DNA of 64,000 bases from JBQSUQ01 sp052384575 (lineage in GTDB: Bacteria; Pseudomonadota; Gammaproteobacteria; Enterobacterales; Pasteurellaceae), in NCBI GenBank assembly GCA_052384575.1, contig JBQSUQ010000004.1; one strand, 5' to 3'. Position 1 is the first letter of the stretch, and the number at the start of each line of letters is the position of its first letter. A program made the position numbers and the translations under genes. Shown piece by piece: positions 24,697 to 32,854 of this stretch. The notes below the pieces were generated by a model. It was not told the DNA's origin, searched no databases, and saw only the letters and a program-made list of their open reading frames with translations.

Positions 24697-25629
24697 ATGA
24701 CTTTTTTCGAAAAAGGAGCAAAAGAGATTTCGGTTTTAACAGATTTACACACAATTAAGGATTATCTCCGTTGGGTGTACAGTATGTTTAATTCACAAGA
24801 GATCTTTTATGGTCATGGCATGGATAACGCTTGGGATGAAGCCTCATTATTGGTGCTTTCCAGCTTAAATTTGCCGATGGATGTGCCAACAGACTTATAT
24901 GATGCGCGTCTTACTGAGTTTGAAAAGCAAGAGATTATTGAATTAGCCATGGCGCGCATTTCAGAGCGTATCCCAACCCCTTATTTAGTGAATTCATCTT
25001 GGTTTTGTGGGTTACAATTTTATGTGGATGAACGCGTGCTCATTCCTCGTTCTCCAATTGGCGAACTTATTTTAAATAAATTTGACGGGTTATTGGATAA
25101 AGCTCCAACTCGAATTTTAGATATGTGCACTGGCAGCGGTTGTATTGCAATTGCTTGCGCAGATCAATTCCCTGAAGCAGAAGTGGATGCGGTGGATCTA
25201 TCAACAGATGCGCTCGAAGTGGCAGAATATAATATCGAGCGCCATAATATGCTTGGACGTGTTATCCCAATTCAATCGGATCTTTTCACCGATGTGCCTC
25301 AAGATAAATATGATCTTATTGTCACAAATCCGCCTTATGTGGATAAAGAAGATTTAGACAGTATGCCGGCCGAATTTCAACATGAACCTGAATTAGCGTT
25401 AGCCGCAGGTGAGGATGGATTAGCTTTAGTGACTAAGATCCTTGCTCAATCTGCAAACTATTTAAATGACAATGGTGTGTTAATTTGTGAAGTAGGCAAT
25501 TCAATGATTCACTTAATTAATGCTTATCCAGATGTGCCATTCAATTGGATTAATTTTGAAAATGGCGGCATTGGTGTGTTTTCATTAACTAAACAACAAT
25601 TACTGGATTATCAACATTTATGGCATTAA
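24697..25629 (+). CDS. prmB: 50S ribosomal protein L3 glutamine methyltransferase PrmB
   Basis: SAM-dependent N5-glutamine methyltransferase acting on ribosomal protein L3. The start is the ATG at 24697 after CAGGAG; the longer open frame upstream overlaps smrB and is not needed. The result is 310 residues, the E. coli length. SAM-binding motif I is ILDMCTGSGCIAIA (about 135-148) and the catalytic NPPY motif is in VTNPPYVD (about 208-215). No clear terminator separates it from convergent recN. Confidence 0.96.
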   Translation: MTFFEKGAKEISVLTDLHTIKDYLRWVYSMFNSQEIFYGHGMDNAWDEASLLVLSSLNLPMDVPTDLYDARLTEFEKQEIIELAMARISERIPTPYLVNSSWFCGLQFYVDERVLIPRSPIGELILNKFDGLLDKAPTRILDMCTGSGCIAIACADQFPEAEVDAVDLSTDALEVAEYNIERHNMLGRVIPIQSDLFTDVPQDKYDLIVTNPPYVDKEDLDSMPAEFQHEPELALAAGEDGLALVTKILAQSANYLNDNGVLICEVGNSMIHLINAYPDVPFNWINFENGGIGVFSLTKQQLLDYQHLWH

Positions 25630-25691
25630 TTCGCTTTAATGTGAATAATAGATAATTACCTACAATAAAATTTTTCTATAAAAAATATTGA

Positions 25692-27368
25692 TTAATCGAC
25701 CGCACTTAACATTTCTTCGGCATTTGCTAATGCAGTGGCAGTGATTTTACTTCCACCTAACAATTTAGCAATTGCTTGAATACGGTCTTGGTGAGAAAGT
25801 GCGGTCATTTTTGTTTCTGTTTTTTCATCCACAATAAATTTTTCCACCATAAAATGATTGTGTCCATGGCAAGCGACTTGCGGTAAATGGGTAACACAAA
25901 TAACCTGACATTTTGTTCCTAATTGGCGTAACAATTTTCCTACTACATTAGCAGTTGCCCCGCTGATACCTACATCTATTTCATCAAAAATTAATGTAGG
26001 GATAGCACTTTTATCTGAAGTCAGGACTTGGATGGCTAATGCGATACGAGAAAGTTCCCCACCTGATGCTGTTTTCGCTAACGGTTGACTGGATTGCCCC
26101 AAGTTGCTTTGTAAATTAAATTGAATACTGTCAGCGCCATTGGTGGTGATTTTTTCGTAATCAGTATTTAAATCAATAAAAAATTGCGCATTTTCCATTG
26201 CAAGTTGTTTAATTGAGGCTGTAACTTGGGTTGCCAATTTATCAGCACCGATTTTGCGACTGTTGTGTAGTGCTTTTGCCGTTTCTTGCATTTGGGCTAA
26301 AGCTTGTTGTTCTTGTTCAATAAGAGTTGCTTCACTTTCGGAAAAATCAACTAATTGTGCTAATTCTTGTTTTAAAGTGCGGTGAAATTCCACTAAGTTT
26401 TCTGCATGAATATGATGTTTCTTCGCAAGGTGAATCGCTTGGCTCATTCGTTGTTCAATTTGTTCTAACAAATAAGGATCTTGTTCAATATGAGAAGAAA
26501 GATGCTGAACTTCATTGCTGGCTTCTTGAACCTGTATTAATGCTTCTTGTAATAAATCTTGTACAGAACTATAACGAGGATCTAATTCCACTAATTCATC
26601 TAAATATTGGGTTGCTTTGTACAGTAAGCTGTCTGCACTAACGGTTTCGTTTTCACTTAATAACGTCAGCACTGATTGTGACAAAGAGGTTAGTTCTTCA
26701 CTACTTGAAAGGCGTTTATGTTCTTCTTCTAATTCTAAAAATTCATTAGGTTGTAAATTAAACTCATCCAGTTCGTCTACTTGATATTGTAAAAGTTGTT
26801 TTCTTGCTTCATTTTCAATGCAGCGTTGTTTAAATTGCTCAACCTGTTGTTTGAGTTTTTTCCATTGCTGATAGTCAGCGTTCATTTGGTTGAGCAAATC
26901 TGCATGATTGCAAAAATTATCGAGGGTTTGTAACTGGAAATCACTCTTTAATAATAGCTGTGAGGCATGTTGTCCATTAATATGAATAAGATAGGTTGCC
27001 AATTCTTTTAACTGTGAGGCAGAAACCGGAGTACTATTAATAAATGCTTTTGAGCGCCCATCTTGATTGATGATACGGCGTAATATACAGTTTTCAGGGT
27101 GATCGTTATCTTGTAATTCATTTTGCTGTAACCATTGGGCTACTTTAGTTTTTGGTTCAATATAAAAAGTTGCACAAACGTCAGTTCTTTCTTGATCTTC
27201 TCTAATCATTGAAAGCTCTGTTCGTTGACCTAGGCATAACCCTAGCGCATCAATTGCAATTGATTTTCCTGCACCTGTTTCCCCTGTAATAACAGACATG
27301 CCGTTGGATAATTCGATATCTAAGTGGCGGACAATAGCAAAATTATTAATGGTAAGTTGGGTAAGCAT
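25692..27368 (-). CDS. recN: DNA repair protein RecN
   Basis: SMC-like ATPase that tethers DNA around double-strand breaks. The 558-residue protein has Walker A GETGAGKSIAIDAL at about 29-42, a central coiled coil (about 150-370, Gln/Glu/Leu-rich), and a C-terminal head with signature KTASGGELSRIALAIQ and Walker B LIFDEIDVGISG. An SOS-like operator with unusual spacing lies just upstream (27382-27422), so DNA-damage induction as in E. coli is likely. It follows nadK on the same strand by 72 bases. Confidence 0.97.
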   Translation of the reverse strand: MLTQLTINNFAIVRHLDIELSNGMSVITGETGAGKSIAIDALGLCLGQRTELSMIREDQERTDVCATFYIEPKTKVAQWLQQNELQDNDHPENCILRRIINQDGRSKAFINSTPVSASQLKELATYLIHINGQHASQLLLKSDFQLQTLDNFCNHADLLNQMNADYQQWKKLKQQVEQFKQRCIENEARKQLLQYQVDELDEFNLQPNEFLELEEEHKRLSSSEELTSLSQSVLTLLSENETVSADSLLYKATQYLDELVELDPRYSSVQDLLQEALIQVQEASNEVQHLSSHIEQDPYLLEQIEQRMSQAIHLAKKHHIHAENLVEFHRTLKQELAQLVDFSESEATLIEQEQQALAQMQETAKALHNSRKIGADKLATQVTASIKQLAMENAQFFIDLNTDYEKITTNGADSIQFNLQSNLGQSSQPLAKTASGGELSRIALAIQVLTSDKSAIPTLIFDEIDVGISGATANVVGKLLRQLGTKCQVICVTHLPQVACHGHNHFMVEKFIVDEKTETKMTALSHQDRIQAIAKLLGGSKITATALANAEEMLSAVD

Positions 27369-27381
27369 AACAAAACTCCTT

Positions 27382-27422
27382 TACTGTATGTTATACAGTA
27401 TATTATATGATTTATATACAGT
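27382..27422 (-). promoter_or_regulatory. SOS (LexA-like) operator region of recN
   Basis: TACTGTATGTTATACAGTA (27382-27400) is a CTGT/ACAG palindrome with a 7-base rather than the standard 8-base spacer. A second, half-conserved site with a perfect TATATACAGTA right arm ends at about 27423. The pair sits 14-55 bases upstream of the recN start, as the double LexA boxes of E. coli recN do. Confidence 0.65.
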
Positions 27423-27440
27423 AAAGTGTTTTGTGATAAG

Positions 27441-28352
27441 TTAAAATAATTTTTTCGACCAACCTAATTTTGTTCGCAATACATTGTAATAATTGTAATT
27501 ATTTAAATGGGCGAGTTTAAATTTGTGTTGGCTTTTTTGTACAGTAACAATATCGTCATTTGAAAGTTCTAATGCTACTTGGCTATCGCAACTGACTTCT
27601 AAACTCGGCACAATATGACCAGCAAAGCGAATTGAAATTTTGCTGTCTCCATCAATAACTAATGGGCGTGATGATAAGGTGTGTGGATACATCGGCACTA
27701 ATGCGATGGCATTAAGCTGAGGTGTGAGAATTGGGCCACCAGAAGAAAGCGAGTAGGCGGTTGAACCTGTTGGGGTAGCAATAATTAAGCCATCAGCACG
27801 TTGTGAGAAAGCAAATTTATCATTTATGTACACGTGGAATTCGATCATATGTGAAATTTTGGCACGATGCACTACTAATTCATTAATCGCATTACCACTA
27901 GATACGATTTGATTATCTCTCATTACATTTGCTTCAAGTATAAATCGTTCTTCAACGAAGAACTCACCATTTAAGCAAGCTTGTAGCTGGGAATAAGCTT
28001 CTTTGGGATCGATGTCGGTTAGGAAACCTAAATTACCTCGGTTAATACCAATTAAAATAATATCGTATTTTGCTAATACGCGAGCATGACCCAGCATATT
28101 ACCATCGCCGCCAATAACAATGGCGAGTTGTGCTTGTTGGCCAATTTGATCTAGTGAGGCAATATATTTAGGTTCTAATCCAATTGTTGTCGCAAGATTT
28201 TTTTCAACAAGTACGTTGTAACCGCGTTCTTGTAACCATAAGAAAATATTTTTATGCATTTGTAAATTGATATCATCGCGCGGATAGCCTACGATACCAA
28301 TGGTTTTGAATGATTTATGTAGTGGATTGATATTATCTCGGTTGCTGTACAT
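27441..28352 (-). CDS. nadK: NAD kinase
   Basis: Phosphorylates NAD to NADP in the cytosol; the only de novo NADP source. The 303-residue protein has the catalytic GGDG motif in VIGGDGNMLGHAR (about 79-91), the NE motif in AINELVVHRAK (about 155-165) and the Gly-rich TPTGSTAYSLSSGGPI (about 195-210). It is divergent from grpE across about 120 bases carrying a heat-shock promoter, and upstream of recN on the same strand. The grpE / nadK / recN cluster matches that of E. coli. Confidence 0.97.
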   Translation of the reverse strand: MYSNRDNINPLHKSFKTIGIVGYPRDDINLQMHKNIFLWLQERGYNVLVEKNLATTIGLEPKYIASLDQIGQQAQLAIVIGGDGNMLGHARVLAKYDIILIGINRGNLGFLTDIDPKEAYSQLQACLNGEFFVEERFILEANVMRDNQIVSSGNAINELVVHRAKISHMIEFHVYINDKFAFSQRADGLIIATPTGSTAYSLSSGGPILTPQLNAIALVPMYPHTLSSRPLVIDGDSKISIRFAGHIVPSLEVSCDSQVALELSNDDIVTVQKSQHKFKLAHLNNYNYYNVLRTKLGWSKKLF

Positions 28353-28360
28353 AGTTATTA

Positions 28361-28389
28361 CTTGAATTTTAAAAAAACGCCCTTATATT
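28361..28389 (+). promoter_or_regulatory. Sigma-32 type promoter of grpE
   Basis: CTTGAAT (28361-28367; hexamer CTTGAA 28361-28366) and CCCTTATAT (28380-28388) separated by 13 bases after the hexamer, the same spacing as in the dnaJ promoter at 11624-11655. The predicted start near 28395 leaves an 80-base leader. Confidence 0.65.
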
Positions 28390-28474
28390 ACAATGTAAAT
28401 TACTGACGAGTAAAGATGAACATTCATTCGCCCTTTTATTACAATTAATTTATTGATTTTTTATGGAGAATTCT

Positions 28475-29092
28475 ATGTCGGAAACTGAATACAAACAAGA
28501 ACAAACCGAAGAGCAACAAGTGGAACAACATGCTGAACAAGAGGTTGAGCAGGTTGTAGAAACTGCAGAAGAACAAGTGGATAACAATGCTGAGAGTACT
28601 GAAGTCGATCCATTAGAAGAAGCGATTTTACGTGTCCAAGAATTAGAGCAACAACTTGTTGAAGCCGGTAAAAAAGAGCAAGAAATTCAGTTACGTGCAC
28701 GAGCTGAAGTCGATAATATTCGTCGTCGTGCGGAGCAAGATGTGGAAAAAGCACATAAATTTGCTTTAGAGAAATTTGCGAAAGATCTGTTAAATACTAT
28801 TGATAATCTTGAGCGCGCGTTGGCAACACAAGCCAATAAAGATGATGAATGTGTGAAAGGTTTATTTGATGGCGTAGAATTAACGTTAAAAGAATTGCTC
28901 GCCACTGTTGCTCGTTTTGGTATTGAACCAGTGGGTGTTGTAGGAGAAAACTTTAATCCTGATTTACACCAAGCGATTTCTATGCAACCAACGGAAGGAT
29001 TTACAACTAACCAAATCACCACTGTATTACAAAAAGGTTATTTGTTAAATGGTCGAGTGATTCGTCCTGCGATGGTGATGGTTGCTGCTTAA
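28475..29092 (+). CDS. grpE: Nucleotide exchange factor GrpE
   Basis: Releases ADP from DnaK in the Hsp70 cycle. The start is the ATG at 28475, with GGAG six bases upstream; an earlier ATG at 28463 overlaps that Shine-Dalgarno. The protein is 205 residues: a very acidic Gln/Glu-rich N-terminal tail (1-45), a long coiled-coil helix (about 50-110, with AEVDNIRRRAEQDVEKAHKF) and the beta-domain with LHQAISMQPTEG. A sigma-32-like promoter precedes it. dnaJ is elsewhere in the window; dnaK is not in it. Confidence 0.97.
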   Translation: MSETEYKQEQTEEQQVEQHAEQEVEQVVETAEEQVDNNAESTEVDPLEEAILRVQELEQQLVEAGKKEQEIQLRARAEVDNIRRRAEQDVEKAHKFALEKFAKDLLNTIDNLERALATQANKDDECVKGLFDGVELTLKELLATVARFGIEPVGVVGENFNPDLHQAISMQPTEGFTTNQITTVLQKGYLLNGRVIRPAMVMVAA

Positions 29093-29111
29093 TAAAACTT
29101 CATAAAATTCC

Positions 29112-29137
29112 ACCGCACTTTTAATCAAAAGTGCGGT
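29112..29137. terminator. Bidirectional terminator between grpE and sapF
   Basis: Inverted pair of uptake sequences: ACCGCACTTT (29112-29121) pairing with AAAGTGCGGT (29128-29137), flanked by T-rich sequence on either strand. Confidence 0.82.
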
Positions 29138-29143
29138 TTATTT

Positions 29144-29941
29144 TTACCATTCTTTCTTCCAAGCACTTTGGTCTAATTCTTTACCAAAATAACTTTCTAC
29201 TAGGCGTTTAGTAATGTCGGTTTGCGGATTACTAAAAATATCCTGTGTTTTTCCATATTCAATGACTTGCCCTTTATCCATTACAAGTACTTGATCCGCA
29301 ATATGTTTAACAATACCAAGATGTTGGCTGACATAAATATAGGACACTGCGCGGCGTTCCTGTACATCAAGCATTAAATTTGTTAGCTGCGTTTTGACGG
29401 AAGAATCAAGAATACCCAAAGCATCATCGGCAATAATAATTTGGGGATCGAGAATTAATGCTTGTGCTAAAGCAACACGTTGCATTTGGCTAGCAGACAT
29501 CGTATTGATTTTGACATTTGTATGATCGGGGTAAAGTCCAACTAAACGTAATGTATTGAAGATTTTTTCATCACGTTGCTCTTGATTTAAGTCCGTCATA
29601 TAACGTAATGGCGTATCTAATATTTGCCCTACATTTAAATGTGGATTAAAGGCAGAATGGGGATCTTGATATACCATGCGAATATATTTTGTGCGATTGG
29701 GATCGTTAAATTCTAGCGTTTTTCCTCGGAAGATAATGTCACCAGATGTAGGACGCGTAATGCCCATAATCATTTTCGCTAAAGTGGATTTACCAGAACC
29801 ATTATTGCCAATAATCGCTAAGGTTTTTTTACGATCAAGTTTAAAGCTGACATCTTGTACGGCATGAAAATAGCTATGCTGGAGCAAACCATAATGTTCT
29901 TTAAAGGACTTGCAAAGTTGATTGACTTCTAATAATGCCAT
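29144..29941 (-). CDS. sapF: Sap peptide transporter ATP-binding subunit SapF
   Basis: One of two ATPases of the Sap importer, implicated in antimicrobial-peptide resistance and heme uptake in Haemophilus. The 265-residue protein has Walker A GNNGSGKSTLAK at about 43-54. The signature is degenerate (MSASQMQRVALAQ instead of LSGGQ) and Walker B ends IIIADDAL, with Asp where the catalytic Glu usually sits. This half-site may hydrolyse ATP poorly. It is the last gene of sapABCDF, 2 bases after sapD. Confidence 0.93.
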   Translation of the reverse strand: MALLEVNQLCKSFKEHYGLLQHSYFHAVQDVSFKLDRKKTLAIIGNNGSGKSTLAKMIMGITRPTSGDIIFRGKTLEFNDPNRTKYIRMVYQDPHSAFNPHLNVGQILDTPLRYMTDLNQEQRDEKIFNTLRLVGLYPDHTNVKINTMSASQMQRVALAQALILDPQIIIADDALGILDSSVKTQLTNLMLDVQERRAVSYIYVSQHLGIVKHIADQVLVMDKGQVIEYGKTQDIFSNPQTDITKRLVESYFGKELDQSAWKKEW

Positions 29942-29943
29942 AT

Positions 29944-30996
29944 CTATTCCGTATTTTGATTTTCTACATTGAGTGTTAATGGACTATTTACTTCTTTTAC
30001 TTGGCTAATTTCTCGTAAATTTAGCGGGTAATGGCAAGCAAATTCATGTTGTCTCACTCGTCGCATTGGCGGTTTATTGACGCATTTTTTTTGAGCGAAA
30101 GGACAGCGTGGTCCTAAACGACAACCCATTGGCATATGTTCTAGTAATGGCACGCTGCCTCTTAATGTGCTTAAACGACTTTTTAATGGTAAAGGTTGAC
30201 TAAAATCAGGGGCTGAATGAAGAAGTGCCACTGTGTAAGGATGATGAGGCGTTTCTAAAATACTTTCTTTAGGCCCTGTTTCGGTATTTTGTCCGCAATA
30301 TAAGACGACAAAGCGATCGCACCATTCACTTATGGTACTGATGTCATTACTCGATAGTAAAATTGAGGTGCCGTTATTTTGATTCATACTTGAAAGCAAG
30401 CGGAATATTTGTAGCTGCGTTGTAGATTCCAATGAATTCGTGGCTTCATCCGCAATCAATAATCGAGGTTGGTTGGCAACAGCGATGGCTATCATCACTT
30501 TTTGCCCTTCTCCTTCAGTAATATCACCAGGATAGCTGTTCATGATATCTTTATGATCTTTAATACCAACGCGGTGTAATAGCTCAATAGCACGACGTTT
30601 TTTCCAACCAAACCATTGCCACCAGCGCCCTTTGAATGTCCAAGAGGGGATATGTTGAATGATTTGTGCGCCTATTTTCATACTCGGATCTAAATAGGAG
30701 AGAGGCTCTTGATAAATCACTGAAATGGATTTGCCCACCAGTTTTTTGCGTTTGCTTGGATTGAGTTTAAGCAATTCCACATCAGCGAAGCGGAAACGAT
30801 CCGCTGTAATAATCCAATTTTCTTTCGCCGCGTTACAAATCACTTTCGCGATTAAACTTTTGCCCGATCCTGTTTCCCCAACCAATCCACAAATTTCGCC
30901 TTCGTTTAGTGTCAAACTCACATTATCTACTAATTTAATGCGTCCTTGTGGTGTTTGAATTTCAATACAAAGATTACGAATATCTAATAATGCCAT
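29944..30996 (-). CDS. sapD: Sap peptide transporter ATP-binding subunit SapD
   Basis: Second ATPase of the Sap system; in E. coli SapD also supports Trk potassium uptake. The 350-residue protein has Walker A GETGSGKSLIAK (about 37-48), a variant signature ITEGEGQKVMIAIA and an intact Walker B LLIADEATN. The C-terminal oligopeptide-transporter domain shows CRLGPRCPFAQKKC, the Cys pattern found in OppD/DppD-type subunits, where it can bind Fe-S. It sits 9 bases after sapC. Confidence 0.94.
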   Translation of the reverse strand: MALLDIRNLCIEIQTPQGRIKLVDNVSLTLNEGEICGLVGETGSGKSLIAKVICNAAKENWIITADRFRFADVELLKLNPSKRKKLVGKSISVIYQEPLSYLDPSMKIGAQIIQHIPSWTFKGRWWQWFGWKKRRAIELLHRVGIKDHKDIMNSYPGDITEGEGQKVMIAIAVANQPRLLIADEATNSLESTTQLQIFRLLSSMNQNNGTSILLSSNDISTISEWCDRFVVLYCGQNTETGPKESILETPHHPYTVALLHSAPDFSQPLPLKSRLSTLRGSVPLLEHMPMGCRLGPRCPFAQKKCVNKPPMRRVRQHEFACHYPLNLREISQVKEVNSPLTLNVENQNTE

Positions 30997-31005
30997 TGTT
31001 GACTC

Positions 31006-31896
31006 CTATTCATAATATTTGTCGATAGCTTTACACAAACCATTGCCAAAGATACTCACGATTAACAGTGAAATAAAAATTGCAATACCAGGTAAAATCA
31101 TTGACCAAGGGGCGAGATAAACAAGTTCAAGACTATCTCTGATCATAGCTCCCCATTCTGGTGTTGGGCGCTGTGCGCCTAATGATAAAAAACTTAATGC
31201 GCTAATTTCCATGATAGTAACAGTAAAAGCTCTGATTACTTCGCGCAAATAACGCACAGTAATATGAGGTAAAATAGTTTCGGTGAGCAAATTCCGCGTT
31301 GAAACACCATTTAAACGCAGGATAGAAACGTATTCTTTCTTTTTCTCCAATTGAATAGCCTGATAAATTTCATGGATAAAATGAGGCAACAGAGCAAGGG
31401 TAATCGCCAGCATTGCATTTGGTAAGCTTGGTTCCATTAATGTGGCAATAATGATACTAATTAATAGAATAGGCACCGATAAAAAAGCATCTAAAAAGTG
31501 ACCTAAAATACGCGATTTCAATCCTTTTGAAATGCCCGCTAAAATCCCTAAAAAGCCACCAATAAGTGCGGTGAAAAAAACCACAATTATGCTTGAACCG
31601 AACGTATAGGTAATACCATTAAGAAGGCGGCTAAAAATGTCTCTTCCTAGATCATCAGTGCCAAAGAAATAAGCTACTTTACCTTCTGTATTCCAAGACG
31701 GTGGAATGAGTTCTGCACCAACAAATTGCATATGGCTTGGATAAGGCGCAAGCCAAGGACTGATCATCGCAATGATTGTCATAAAGACGAAAGCATAAAA
31801 ACCAAATAAGGCAATACGATCTTGTCGAAAAATATGCCAAATTTGTTTTATTGTGTTGGTTTCGCGGAATTCGTTGGGTTCTTTATCAAATATCAT
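31006..31896 (-). CDS. sapC: Sap peptide transporter permease SapC
   Basis: Inner-membrane permease of the OppC/DppC type (296 residues). It has an N-terminal membrane segment (about 30-50), then a BPD transport domain with four to five helices. The ATPase-coupling EAA-type loop is replaced by the diverged QLEKKKEYVSILRLNG (about 190-205). It overlaps sapB by 11 bases, indicating translational coupling. Confidence 0.94.
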   Translation of the reverse strand: MIFDKEPNEFRETNTIKQIWHIFRQDRIALFGFYAFVFMTIIAMISPWLAPYPSHMQFVGAELIPPSWNTEGKVAYFFGTDDLGRDIFSRLLNGITYTFGSSIIVVFFTALIGGFLGILAGISKGLKSRILGHFLDAFLSVPILLISIIIATLMEPSLPNAMLAITLALLPHFIHEIYQAIQLEKKKEYVSILRLNGVSTRNLLTETILPHITVRYLREVIRAFTVTIMEISALSFLSLGAQRPTPEWGAMIRDSLELVYLAPWSMILPGIAIFISLLIVSIFGNGLCKAIDKYYE

Positions 31897-32854
31897 TTGC
31901 CCACCCTTTTTTTCCGAAAGGATCTAATAAAAAGCTCAGTAATTCGGCGATTAAATTGATGGTAATGATAAATAATCCAATCACAATAACGCCAGCAGCA
32001 ATACTGTTATAATCTTGTTGAGAAACGGATAGCATTAACCAGCGTCCAATACCAGGCCAAGCAAATGTACTTTCAACTAACATCGATAATGCTAAAACAA
32101 ACGTAATCAAGCGGGGTAACTGTGGTATTAAATGTGGCAAACTATTTCGCAATACATAGCGGAATAGGATGCTACAAGTTGACCAACCTCTTGTTTGTGC
32201 AAACTTCACATAGTTTTGATTTAAGATTCTTTCACCTTGTTGTTGAATTAAGCGGGTAATTTCCATTGTTGGCGAAAGCATTAACACCAATGAAGGCAAG
32301 GCCAAATGTTGGAGAACATTTTGGACTATTTTAATGCGATATGGCACATCAACGAACCACATATCAATGACGGCAAAGCCCGTAATTTGTTTGATTTCAT
32401 ACAGTGCATTATATTGTCCTACTGCAGCAATTTCCCAGCGATATACTGCAGCAAAATAGAGCAGAATGGGGGCAATCCAAAAAAACGGAATTGAAATACC
32501 AAAAGAGGAAATGGCATTAATGGCTTTTCCATATATGGTGCGATGTTGGAAAGCTGCAAATATGCCTAATGGTACACCAAATAAAAAGGCCAAAAAGATG
32601 GCTGCGAAAACCAATTCGATAGTCGGCGGCAATACAGTGAAAATAACTGAATTTAATGAATCTCCGCCGTTATAGGTAATGCCTAAATTGCCTTTTAATA
32701 AACCACTGACATAATCCATATAACCAGAATAAAAGTGCGGTTCAGAAAATGAAATATTTGATGGCTCACGCATAAAAATATGATAGCTCACCAACGTCAG
32801 AAAAAATAAAATGGCTGAGGTTAAAAATAAGCGACGAAAAAGAGCATATATCAT
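31886..32854 (-). CDS. sapB: Sap peptide transporter permease SapB
   Basis: Inner-membrane permease of the OppB/DppB type (322 residues) with six predicted helices. The coupling loop region is QNYVKFAQTRGWSTCSILFR (about 213-232), and the C-terminal conserved segment is VESTFAWPGIGRWLM (about 262-276). It overlaps the sapA stop by 4 bases and the sapC start by 11 bases, so the whole operon is tightly coupled. Confidence 0.95.
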   Translation of the reverse strand: MIYALFRRLFLTSAILFFLTLVSYHIFMREPSNISFSEPHFYSGYMDYVSGLLKGNLGITYNGGDSLNSVIFTVLPPTIELVFAAIFLAFLFGVPLGIFAAFQHRTIYGKAINAISSFGISIPFFWIAPILLYFAAVYRWEIAAVGQYNALYEIKQITGFAVIDMWFVDVPYRIKIVQNVLQHLALPSLVLMLSPTMEITRLIQQQGERILNQNYVKFAQTRGWSTCSILFRYVLRNSLPHLIPQLPRLITFVLALSMLVESTFAWPGIGRWLMLSVSQQDYNSIAAGVIVIGLFIITINLIAELLSFLLDPFGKKGWANDI

